Positions 57,202 through 64,000 of a stretch of DNA of 64,000 bases are shown here, one piece after another. Under the pieces are notes generated by a model that made no database searches, was not told where the DNA came from, and saw only the letters and a list, made by a program, of their open reading frames with translations. Every line of letters begins with the position of its first letter. Position 1 is the first letter of the stretch. The position numbers were made by a program, and so were the translations under genes. Source of the stretch: Brevundimonas mediterranea. Lineage in GTDB: Bacteria > Pseudomonadota > Alphaproteobacteria > Caulobacterales > Caulobacteraceae. The stretch is taken from NCBI RefSeq assembly GCF_014196125.1, contig NZ_JACIDA010000001.1, positions 186,001-250,000 of the forward strand, given 5' to 3'.

Positions 57202-58327
57202 ATGAGACCGGATGTCGAGGCCATGAAGGCCGACATCGAGCAGAGCGTCGCTCTGCTCAGGAGGCGTCTTTGACTGGGATGCCGCTCTAAGAAAGCTCGA
57301 TGAGCTGAACGCGCGGGTCGAGGACCCGACGCTGTGGGACAAGCCCGACGAAGCCCAGGCCGTCAGCCGCGATCGCTCGCAGCTGGAAGCCAAGATCAAC
57401 ACTGTCAAGGCGATGGAGCAGGACCTCGAGGACGGGGTGATGCTGGCCGAGATGGCGGACGAGGAGGGCGACGAGGGCGCGCTGGAAGACGCGCGCGCGT
57501 CTCTGCGCGGCATCAAGGATCGCGCCGCGCGGGCCGAGCTGGAAGCCCTGCTGTCCGGCGAGGCCGACGGCAACGACGCCTATCTGGAAGTCAATTCCGG
57601 CGCCGGCGGCACCGAGTCCAACGACTGGGCCGGCATGCTGCTGCGGATGTATTCGCGCTGGGCCAAGGCACATGACTACGAGGTCACGATCGAGGCCTAT
57701 GAAGAGGGCGAACAGGCGGGGGTCAAGTCGGCCACCATCCTGATCTCCGGCCCGAACGCCTACGGCTGGCTGAAGTCGGAATCAGGCGTTCACCGCCTGG
57801 TGCGCATCAGCCCCTATGACGCGGCGGCCAAACGGCACACCAGCTTCGCGTCCATCGGCGTCTCGCCGGTGGTGGACGACGCCATCGAGATCGACATCAA
57901 TCCGTCGGACGTGCGCACCGACACCTACCGGGCCTCGGGCGCCGGCGGTCAGCACATCAACAAGACGGACTCGGCCGTGCGTCTGACCCACGTTCCGACG
58001 AACACCGTCGTGGCCTGCCAGGCCGGTCGGTCGCAGCACCAGAACCGCGAACAGGCGTGGAAGATGCTGCGGGCGCGACTGTACGAACTGGAACTGCAAA
58101 AGCGCGAAGCCGTGGCCCAGGCCCTGGCGGACGCCAAGACCGACATCGGCTGGGGCCACCAGATCCGATCCTATGTGCTGCAGCCGTATCAGATGGTGAA
58201 GGACCTGCGGACCGAGGTCGAGACCTCGGACACCCAAGGGGTGCTGGACGGCGATCTGGACGCCTTCATGGGCGCGGCCCTGGCGGCGCGGGTCGGCGAG
58301 ACGCGCGGCTCCAGCGCGGACGCCTGA
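57202..58327 (+). CDS. prfB: Peptide chain release factor 2, with programmed +1 frameshift
   Basis: RF2 ends translation at UGA and UAA. The gene is read as 57202-57270 joined to 57272-58327. Codon 24 is an in-frame UGA inside CTTTGAC (57268-57274). AGGAGG at 57259-57264 stands three bases before the slippery CTT, the standard internal Shine-Dalgarno spacing. When RF2 is scarce the ribosome shifts +1 and makes the full 374-residue factor. Downstream are [15 protein letters not shown] and the peptidyl-hydrolysis motif [18 protein letters not shown]. Confidence 0.97.
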
Positions 58328-58354
58328 TCGGCGCCGGGACGACCGCAGACAAGA

Positions 58355-58388
58355 AAAAGGGCGGCCCGGACACCGGGCCGCCCTTTTG
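58355..58388. terminator. Bidirectional terminator between prfB and bacA
   Basis: AAAAGGGCGGCCCGG pairs with CCGGGCCGCCCTTTT around a short ACA loop. Runs of A and T on the two sides let it work for both convergent genes. Confidence 0.88.
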
Positions 58389-58405
58389 CCTTCAGGGCCT
58401 CGGGG

Positions 58406-58963
58406 TCAGACCGTTTCCTTCCCCTGGACGACCGGAGCGGTTTCCGGCTTCGGAGCGAGAGGGGGCGCCGCCTGTACGACCGGCGCGACCGGGGTCACGG
58501 CGGCGGGGGCGGGCGCCTGACGCTGCCCTTGGGCGACGCGGCCCTGGAAGAAGGCGCCGACGTCGATCGACAGCTGTTCGGCGGTGATGTCGCCGTCCAC
58601 ATAGGCGGTGGCGACCAGTTTGACCTGCTTGCCCTGGACGCCGCCGACGACCCGGCCGCGCACCTCGACGTAGTCGGCCTGAACATTGCCTTCGACGGCG
58701 CCGGTCTCGCCGACGATCAGGCGGCCGACGCGGACGTCGCCCTTCACCTGGCCGTCGATCTGCAGGTCGCCGGCGCCCGAGACATTGCCTTCGAACACTA
58801 GGTCGGACGACAGGGTCGACAGACCGCGGCCGGTCGGCACGGCCGAAGGGGCGGCGCCGGCGGTGCGCGGCGCGGCGGGCATGTCCGGCAGCGGCGGGAT
58901 GACCGGAGCGGCCGGGCGAGCCGACGGGGTCGGGCTCGAAGGTTTGCTAATTTTGTTGAACAA
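58406..58963 (-). CDS. bacA: Bactofilin
   Basis: Bactofilins are beta-helical cytoskeletal polymers that organise cell-wall enzymes, for example at the Caulobacter stalk. The 185-residue product has a Pro-rich N-terminus (residues 1-45) and the repetitive core DLVFEGNVSGAGDLQIDGQVKGDVRVGRLIVGETGAVEGNVQADYVEVRGRVVGGVQGKQVKL. A Pro/Ala tail follows. Its start overlaps the stop of the M23 peptidase gene by 17 bases, so the two are translated together and probably work together. Confidence 0.92.
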   Translation of the reverse strand: MFNKISKPSSPTPSARPAAPVIPPLPDMPAAPRTAGAAPSAVPTGRGLSTLSSDLVFEGNVSGAGDLQIDGQVKGDVRVGRLIVGETGAVEGNVQADYVEVRGRVVGGVQGKQVKLVATAYVDGDITAEQLSIDVGAFFQGRVAQGQRQAPAPAAVTPVAPVVQAAPPLAPKPETAPVVQGKETV

Positions 58964-60092
58964 GTTGGTCTCCTGCTCTGAGGAAGCGTGCGGGGTTCTG
59001 GGGTCGGCCGTTCAGCCAGACTTCGTAATGGAGGTGGACGCCGGTGGAGCGGCCCGTCGTGCCCATCCCTCCGATACGTTGGCCGAGCGCGACCGACTGG
59101 CCGGGCTGAACCCCCAGGGTGTTGAGATGGGCGTAACGCGTCTTGAAACCGCGACCATGGTCTAGCTCTACAGTATTGCCATAGCCTGAACGGACGCCGG
59201 CGTAGGCGACCACGCCCGGGGCCGTGGCGTAGATGGGCGTGTTCAGCGGAGCGGCGAAGTCCTGGCCCTGATGGACCGCGGGACGGCCGTTGAACGGATC
59301 GAAGCGGACGCCGAAGCCCGAGGTGGTGCGGGCCTGGGTCGGGCGTTTGAACGGCAGACCCTCGGCGGCGTCGGTCAGGGCCCGCATCTCGTTCAGATTG
59401 GCAGCGGCGTGGCGGATGCGGACGGCGAAGGGCTCGTCCACGTCCAGGATGGCGGCCAGGGCGCGGGGATCGCGCGCCTCGACCAGGGGGCCGCCCAGGG
59501 GCTCGGATGCAGCGACATAGGCGGCGGGGTTCAGACCCGCCAGACGGAAGGCGAGACGCAGACGTTCCGCGCGAGTCTGGGCGAAGTCCTCGGCCCGGTC
59601 CAGCAACCGCTCCTGATCCAGGCGCACGGCCAGGATCCGCTGGATCGGGCTGGCGCTGTCGGGGATGGCGGCGGGCGCGAGGGCGCGCTGGGCTCCCTCT
59701 ACGCCGTGAAAGTCGGTCATCACCGTGGTCAGGGCGGCGTGGCGCCGTTCGATCATGGCGGCGGTCTGTTCCAGCGACCCGTTGGCGGCGGACATGCGGA
59801 CCACCGCGCTTTCCAGCCGGGCCTGAAGGTCGGCGTTCAGACGTTCGGAGGCGGCGCGCGCGCGCACGACCTCCGCGTCGGAGCGGTGCTGGGCGATGAG
59901 GTCGAACAGGAAGGCGCCGGAGGCCACCAGGGACCAGAGGACGACCGCCACGGCGACGGCGCCCAGAACCAGCTGTCTCTGCGCGGTCAGGGCATAGGCC
60001 CGGATGTCGTCACGGCTGCGGAGATAAAGGTATCGAACGGGCAAAAAACGTTCGAACCAGGATGACTCCGGCGAGTGATCTTGCACGGTCAT
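58947..60092 (-). CDS. M23-family peptidoglycan endopeptidase, membrane anchored
   Basis: The 381-residue product has one membrane helix (about residues 41-63), a long coiled-coil region (about 65-130) and a C-terminal M23 domain. The zinc ligands are in GRPAVHQGQDFAAP and GVHLHYEVWLNG. SGFGVRFDPFNG and SGYGNTVELDHG are typical of LytM/M23 enzymes. It cuts peptide cross-links in the wall or activates amidases. It is co-encoded with bactofilin, a known pairing in stalked alphaproteobacteria and Helicobacter-type shape systems. Confidence 0.9.
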   Translation of the reverse strand: MTVQDHSPESSWFERFLPVRYLYLRSRDDIRAYALTAQRQLVLGAVAVAVVLWSLVASGAFLFDLIAQHRSDAEVVRARAASERLNADLQARLESAVVRMSAANGSLEQTAAMIERRHAALTTVMTDFHGVEGAQRALAPAAIPDSASPIQRILAVRLDQERLLDRAEDFAQTRAERLRLAFRLAGLNPAAYVAASEPLGGPLVEARDPRALAAILDVDEPFAVRIRHAAANLNEMRALTDAAEGLPFKRPTQARTTSGFGVRFDPFNGRPAVHQGQDFAAPLNTPIYATAPGVVAYAGVRSGYGNTVELDHGRGFKTRYAHLNTLGVQPGQSVALGQRIGGMGTTGRSTGVHLHYEVWLNGRPQNPARFLRAGDQLVQQN

Positions 60093-60250
60093 TACGCAAC
60101 GCCCCCACGTCGAGGTGAGGTTTATCCGGTGCAACGATGACACGGGCAAGACTGTTCATGCCCTGTTAACCACGATTGATGGCGTTTTGCGGCTTCATCA
60201 CGCGATTGTTGATTGAGATTCGCGCATTTGGCGAAACTCCGAATCGGAAT

Positions 60251-60718
60251 TCAACCCAACGAACGGGCGGCCTCCAGAACGGCGGCGGCGTGGTCGGCGA
60301 CCTTGACGTTGCGCCAGGCCCGGACGACCCGGCCGTGGGCGTCGATCAGGAAGGTCGCGCGCTCTATGCCCATATATTCGCGGCCGTAGAGCTTCTTCTG
60401 CACCCAGACGCCCCAGGCCTCGCAAGCCGCGCCGTCCTCGTCCGAGGCCAGGACGACGGCGAGGTCGTACTTGGCCTTGAATCGATCGTGCTTCTTCACC
60501 GTGTCCTTGGACACGCCGATGACGGGAACGCCCAGAGCGGCGAAGTCGGGCGCAAGCGCCGTGAAGTCCTGGGCCTCGCGGGTGCAGCCGGTCGTGTCGT
60601 CCTTGGGATAGAAATAGACGACGGCGGGCTTGCCCTTCAGGGCGGCGAGGGAAAACTGGCCGCCGTTGTCGGTCGGCAGGTCGAGGGCGGGGGCGGGGTG
60701 GCCTTCGGTTGCGGACAT
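60251..60718 (-). CDS. bcp: Thioredoxin-dependent thiol peroxidase (Bcp/PrxQ)
   Basis: A 155-residue peroxiredoxin. The peroxidatic Cys is in YPKDDTTGCTREAQDF. The usual PrxQ resolving Cys five residues later is not present, since the sequence reads GCTREAQDF. A second Cys in GAACEAWGVW may take part instead. It detoxifies peroxides with thioredoxin. A palindromic repeat separates it from tyrS. Confidence 0.93.
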   Translation of the reverse strand: MSATEGHPAPALDLPTDNGGQFSLAALKGKPAVVYFYPKDDTTGCTREAQDFTALAPDFAALGVPVIGVSKDTVKKHDRFKAKYDLAVVLASDEDGAACEAWGVWVQKKLYGREYMGIERATFLIDAHGRVVRAWRNVKVADHAAAVLEAARSLG

Positions 60719-60730
60719 TTTAAACTCCGA

Positions 60731-60849
60731 TCATCCCGGCGAAAGCCGGGACCCAGTTCTTTCGCGAGACAGTACGTTGGATCAAGCGCTGCGGACGTCG
60801 GATGCGGCGGAGCGCCCAAAGCACTGGGTCCCGGCTTTCGCCGGGATGA
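60731..60849. repeat. Dispersed palindrome with 27 bp perfect arms
   Basis: Arms 60731-60757 and 60823-60849 are perfect inverted copies (core CCCGGCGAAAGCCGGG plus ACCCAGT) around a 65-base centre. Each arm itself folds (CCCGGC/GCCGGG). It fills the tyrS-bcp gap and may end both messages or protect their 3' ends. Confidence 0.8.
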
Positions 60850-60856
60850 GCGGAAA

Positions 60857-62110
60857 TCAAATCGGGCGAACGAGCACGATCTTCTTCTTGCCCGCCGCCA
60901 GCTTGATGACGCCGTCCTTGAGATCGGCCTCGGTCAGCAGTTGGGCGCCGTCGGCCACGGCGGCGTCATTCAGGCGAAGGCCGCCGCCCTGGGCCAGGCG
61001 GCGGGCCTCGCCGTTGGAGGCGGTCAGGCCGGCCTTGGTCACGACGGCGGCGATCATGGCGCCATAGACCTCGGCCGAGGGCAGTTCGATGGTCGGCAGG
61101 TCGGCGGAGATCTGACCCTTTTCAAAATTGCTCTCGGCGGCGGCGCGGGCCTTGGCGGCTTCCTCGGCGCCGTGCAGCAGGGTGGTGGCGGCGTCGGCGA
61201 GGGCCTTCTTGGCCTCGTTGATGGCCGCTCCTTCCAGGGCCTCGTATTCGGCGATCTGCTCCAGGCTCAGGTCCGTGAACAGGCGCATGAAGCGGCCCAC
61301 GTCGGCGTCTTCGGCGTTGCGCCAGAACTGCCAGTAATCATAGGGGCTGAGCTGTTCGGCGTTCAGCCAGACGGCGCCCTGGGCCGTCTTGCCCATCTTG
61401 CCGCCCGAGGCCGTGGTCAGAAGCGGGGTGGTCAGGCCGAAGGCGGCCTTCTGGTCTACCCGACGCACCAGATCCACGCCCGAGGTGATGTTGCCCCACT
61501 GGTCCGATCCGCCCATCTGCAGGGTGACCTTGTGGCTCCGGTTCAGCTCCAGGAAGTCCACCGACTGCATCAGCATGTAGTTGAACTCTAGGAAGGTCAT
61601 CGGCTGCTCGCGCTCAAGGCGCAGCTTGACCGAGTCGAAGCTCAGCATCCGGTTGACGGTGAAGTGAGTGCCGAAGTCGCGCAGGAACTGGATGTAGCCG
61701 TAGCCCGACAGCCAGTCGTCGTTGTTGACCATGACCGCGTCGGTCGGGCCGTCGCCGAAGGTCAGGAATTTGGCGAAGACCGTCTGGATCGAGTCGATGT
61801 TCGACTGGATGGTTTCCTCGGTCAGTTGAGGGCGCGACGTGTCCTTGCCGGTCGGGTCGCCGACCTTGGTGGTGCCCCCGCCCATCAGGACGATGGGCTT
61901 GCCGCCGGCCTGCTGGAGCCGGCGCAGCATCATGATCTGGATCAGGCTTCCGACGTGCAGAGACGGCGCCGTGGCGTCGAAGCCGATGTAGCCCGGCACC
62001 ACGCCCGAGGCGGCCGCCTCGTCGAGCTCTACGGGATGGGTGATCTGATGGATGTAGCCGCGCGCCTGGAGGGTGCGGAGGAAGTCGGATTTGAAGGCGT
62101 GTTCGGTCAT
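60857..62110 (-). CDS. tyrS: Tyrosine--tRNA ligase
   Basis: TyrS charges tRNA-Tyr. The 417-residue product has the class I HIGH-type motif in [11 protein letters not shown] and the KMSKS-type motif as [40 protein letters not shown] and the C-terminal S4-like domain ([15 protein letters not shown]) are as expected. The ATG at 62110 is preceded by a 142-base leader that carries a short Tyr-containing peptide gene and alternative hairpins. Confidence 0.96.
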   Translation of the reverse strand: MTEHAFKSDFLRTLQARGYIHQITHPVELDEAAASGVVPGYIGFDATAPSLHVGSLIQIMMLRRLQQAGGKPIVLMGGGTTKVGDPTGKDTSRPQLTEETIQSNIDSIQTVFAKFLTFGDGPTDAVMVNNDDWLSGYGYIQFLRDFGTHFTVNRMLSFDSVKLRLEREQPMTFLEFNYMLMQSVDFLELNRSHKVTLQMGGSDQWGNITSGVDLVRRVDQKAAFGLTTPLLTTASGGKMGKTAQGAVWLNAEQLSPYDYWQFWRNAEDADVGRFMRLFTDLSLEQIAEYEALEGAAINEAKKALADAATTLLHGAEEAAKARAAAESNFEKGQISADLPTIELPSAEVYGAMIAAVVTKAGLTASNGEARRLAQGGGLRLNDAAVADGAQLLTEADLKDGVIKLAAGKKKIVLVRPI

Positions 62111-62162
62111 GGCGGGGCTCCGTTAGCAGGGATGCCGGCGGTCGTCTTCCATTTCCGAAGAG

Positions 62163-62252
62163 CGCGTCGCCAGCGAAGGCGGCGCGTGTTCGCGGGCCGC
62201 TCGCTTACAGCGGGCGGTAATACAGGCCGGCGATGGCGCGGGCGGCGAACAT
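62163..62252 (-). promoter_or_regulatory. Tyrosine leader peptide and attenuator of tyrS
   Basis: A 15-residue peptide, MFAARAIAGLYYRPL, is encoded at 62252-62205 with tandem Tyr codons (TAT TAC). Three hairpins compete after the Tyr codons. CCGCCCGCT/AGCGAGCGG spans the stop. AGCG-GCGGC/GCCGC-CGCT overlaps it. CGCGCCGCC/GGCGACGCG (62186-62163) follows and is trailed by CTCTT. A ribosome stalled at Tyr would block the first hairpin and favour the second over the last. The T-run is weak, so termination may be inefficient or act another way. Confidence 0.6.
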
Positions 62253-62259
62253 GGGTTCT

Positions 62260-62288
62260 GGATAAGACGCAGCGTTGACCGGCGTCAA
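62260..62288 (-). promoter_or_regulatory. Promoter of the tyrS leader
   Basis: On the minus strand TTGACG (62288-62283), a 17-base spacer and TTATCC (62265-62260) fit the Caulobacter-type housekeeping promoter well. The expected start point falls within a base or two of the leader peptide ATG at 62252, so that peptide would be translated from a leaderless mRNA. Confidence 0.7.
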
Positions 62289-62308
62289 GCCTTCGCTACG
62301 AAGGGCCA

Positions 62309-62815
62309 ATGCGCCTGCCCTTGATCCCACACCCGATTTCGCCGCCCGCCGGGCTGACGCTGGAGGTCGAGGCGCGGCGAGCGGGGCGGGTGCTGAGCCT
62401 CGAATATGTCGTGGCCGGGCCGGTTGAAATGGTGCGCTGGCCGCAGGCGGCGGCGCGGGCCAGGACGGACGACCTGTGGCGGACGACCTGTTTCGAGGCC
62501 TTCGTGCGGACGGAGGGCGGCTATGTCGAATATAATCTGTCGCCGTCGGGGGCCTGGGCGGCCTATCGGTTCGACGGCTATCGCGAGGGGATGCGGGCGC
62601 TGGAGATTGCGGCGCCCTTCATCGTCACGCGGATGGCGCAGGGGCGGTTCGTACTGACGGTCGATGTCGAACTGCCGGAGGATGCGACGGACGCGGTCGG
62701 GCTGACGGCGGTGGTCGAGGGGCTGGATGGGGCGATCGCCTATTGGGCCTTGGCGCATCCATCGGATAAGCCGGACTTTCATCATTCCGACTCGTTCGCG
62801 CTGGAACTGCCATGA
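62309..62815 (+). CDS. DOMON-like domain protein
   Basis: A 168-residue soluble beta-rich protein with the features of the bacterial DOMON-like family: an N-terminal LIPHPISPPAGLTLEVEARR, DDLWRTTCFEAFVRTEGGYVEYNLSPSGAWAAYRFDGYREGM and a C-terminal WALAHPSDKPDFHHSDSFALEL. Members may bind carbohydrate or heme. Its stop overlaps the start of the NamZ-type gene in ATGA, so a cell-wall sugar role is possible. Confidence 0.8.
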   Translation: MRLPLIPHPISPPAGLTLEVEARRAGRVLSLEYVVAGPVEMVRWPQAAARARTDDLWRTTCFEAFVRTEGGYVEYNLSPSGAWAAYRFDGYREGMRALEIAAPFIVTRMAQGRFVLTVDVELPEDATDAVGLTAVVEGLDGAIAYWALAHPSDKPDFHHSDSFALELP

Positions 62816-64000
62816 ATTTCGGTCTCGACCGCCTGCTGTCCGACGACGCCCTGAGGGGGCAGCTGAAGGGGCGGCGTGTGGCCCTGCTGGCGCATCCGGC
62901 CTCGGTGACGAAGGATCTGGGTCATGCGGTGGACGCGCTGGCCGCCTGTCCCGAGATCGAACTGACCGCCGCCTTCGGGCCGCAGCACGGGATGAAGGGC
63001 GATCTCCAGGACAATATGATGGAGAGCCCGGATTATCGCGATCCGGTGCACGGCTTCCCGGTCTTCAGCCTGTACGGCGAGGTGCGGCGGCCCAGGGACG
63101 AGTGGATGGAGACGTTCGACGTCGTCCTGATCGACCTGCAGGACCTGGGCTGCCGCATCTACACCTATGTGACGACGCTGCTGTATGTGCTGGAGGCGGC
63201 GGCGAAACACGGCAAGTCGGTGTGGGTGCTGGATCGGCCCAATCCGGCGGGGCGGCCGGTCGAGGGGCAGACGCTGAAGCCCGGCTGGGAGAGTTTCGTC
63301 GGGGCGGGACCGATGCCGATGCGGCACGGGATGACCCTGGGCGAACTGGGCCTGTGGTTCATCGACCAGTTCAAACTGGATGTGGATTATCGGGTGGTGG
63401 AGATGCAGGGCTGGGCGCCCGAGGCGGGGCCGGGCTTCGGCTGGCCGCTGGGCGAGCGGGCCTGGGTCAACCCCAGCCCGAATGCGCCGAACCTGTCTAT
63501 GGCGCGGGCCTATGCCGGGACGGTGATGCTGGAAGGGGCGACCCTGTCGGAAGGCCGGGGCACGACCCGGCCGCTGGAGCTGTTCGGGGCGCCGGACATC
63601 GATGCGCGGGCGGTGATCGCGGAGATGCACGCCTTGGCTCAGGTGGGGGCCCCGGAGTGGCTGGGCGGCTGCGTCCTGCGCGACATGTGGTTCGAGCCGA
63701 CCTTCCATAAGCATGTCGGCAAACTGTGCAGCGGGGTGCAGATCCATGTCGATCACCCCGGCTATGATCATGCCGCCTTCAAGCCGTGGCGGGTGCAGGC
63801 CCTGGGGTTCAAGGCGATCCGGCGGCTGTATCCCGACTACGACCTGTGGCGGGATTTTCCGTATGAGTATGCGTTCGGGAAACTGCCCATCGACGTGATC
63901 AACGGCGGACCGGGACTGCGGGAGTGGGTGGACGACGCGGCGGCGGGGTCGGGGGATCTGGAGGCGGCGACGCGGCCGGATGAGGCGGCGTGGGAAGAGG
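62812..64000 (+). CDS. namZ: NamZ-type exo-beta-N-acetylmuramidase (DUF1343), partial
   Basis: The frame starts at ATG 62812 and is open to the window edge, giving 396 residues without a stop. LAHPASVTKDLGHAVDAL, AAFGPQHGMKGDLQDNM, DVVLIDLQDLGCRIYTYVTTLLYVLEAA, VWVLDRPNPAGRPVEGQ and SPNAPNLSMARAYAGTVMLEGATLSEGRGTTRPLELFGAP are hallmarks of the DUF1343/GH171 family. NamZ removes terminal MurNAc from peptidoglycan fragments. No signal peptide is seen, so it may act in the cytoplasm during wall recycling, coupled to the DOMON-like gene. Confidence 0.9.
   Translation, partial: MNFGLDRLLSDDALRGQLKGRRVALLAHPASVTKDLGHAVDALAACPEIELTAAFGPQHGMKGDLQDNMMESPDYRDPVHGFPVFSLYGEVRRPRDEWMETFDVVLIDLQDLGCRIYTYVTTLLYVLEAAAKHGKSVWVLDRPNPAGRPVEGQTLKPGWESFVGAGPMPMRHGMTLGELGLWFIDQFKLDVDYRVVEMQGWAPEAGPGFGWPLGERAWVNPSPNAPNLSMARAYAGTVMLEGATLSEGRGTTRPLELFGAPDIDARAVIAEMHALAQVGAPEWLGGCVLRDMWFEPTFHKHVGKLCSGVQIHVDHPGYDHAAFKPWRVQALGFKAIRRLYPDYDLWRDFPYEYAFGKLPIDVINGGPGLREWVDDAAAGSGDLEAATRPDEAAWEE

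Overview
The window is a 64 kb piece of a GC-rich alphaproteobacterial chromosome. The gene content and style point to the Caulobacterales, most likely a Brevundimonas-like organism: an alpha-operon order rpsM-rpsK-rpoA-rplQ with no rpsD between rpsK and rpoA, a MetH split into two genes next to metF and an ArsR-methyltransferase, a bactofilin next to an M23 peptidase, a CobS-type ATPase, several GTG/TTG starts, and many dispersed GC-rich palindromes between genes. The genus is an inference from gene content; no 16S rRNA gene, tRNA gene or CRISPR array was seen.

Layout. 1-8.1 kb: end of the large ribosomal protein operon (rplO end, secY, adk), a TonB-like gene and a secreted metalloprotease, then rpsM-rpsK-rpoA-rplQ closed by a strong terminator. 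8.1-12.8 kb: acetyltransferase, LysR regulator, two-gene ABC exporter, lipoprotein phosphodiesterase. 12.8-18.6 kb: first copy of a ~575 bp dispersed repeat with a candidate structured RNA, then udk, an AlkK-like acyl-CoA ligase and small exported proteins. 18.9-21.9 kb: a TonB-dependent receptor broken by one frameshift. 22.7-28.5 kb: minus-strand methionine cluster (ArsR-methyltransferase, metF, metH part 1, metH part 2) with an operator-like palindrome at its head. 28.6-32 kb: 2-hydroxyacid dehydrogenase, ettA, and the second, inverted copy of the repeat. 32-47.2 kb: mostly housekeeping genes (mscS, aldolase, Atm1-like ABC exporter, receiver pair, accA, xerD, aroK-aroB, tadA, rluB, rsmD, an ECF sigma factor pair, a low-molecular-weight phosphatase). 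47.2-49.2 kb: an AT-richer accessory segment with a two-gene soluble-plus-membrane cassette whose layout recalls phage lambda RexAB, followed by a decayed second copy of the mutL 3' end. 49.2-64 kb: mutL, hybrid histidine kinase, cobS, ohr, mrcA, prfB with its programmed frameshift, bacA plus M23 peptidase, bcp, tyrS with an apparent tyrosine leader peptide and attenuator, and the start of a NamZ-type muramidase gene.

Three parts deserve most attention. The first is the RexAB-like cassette wedged between the phosphatase gene and mutL. The second is the pair of inverted ~575 bp repeats, which keep RNA base pairing through compensatory changes and each carry a perfect TATAAT. The third is the leaderless 15-residue peptide with tandem Tyr codons in front of tyrS, with three mutually exclusive hairpins after it. 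A smaller recurring oddity is that five convergent gene pairs end on one shared CTAG.
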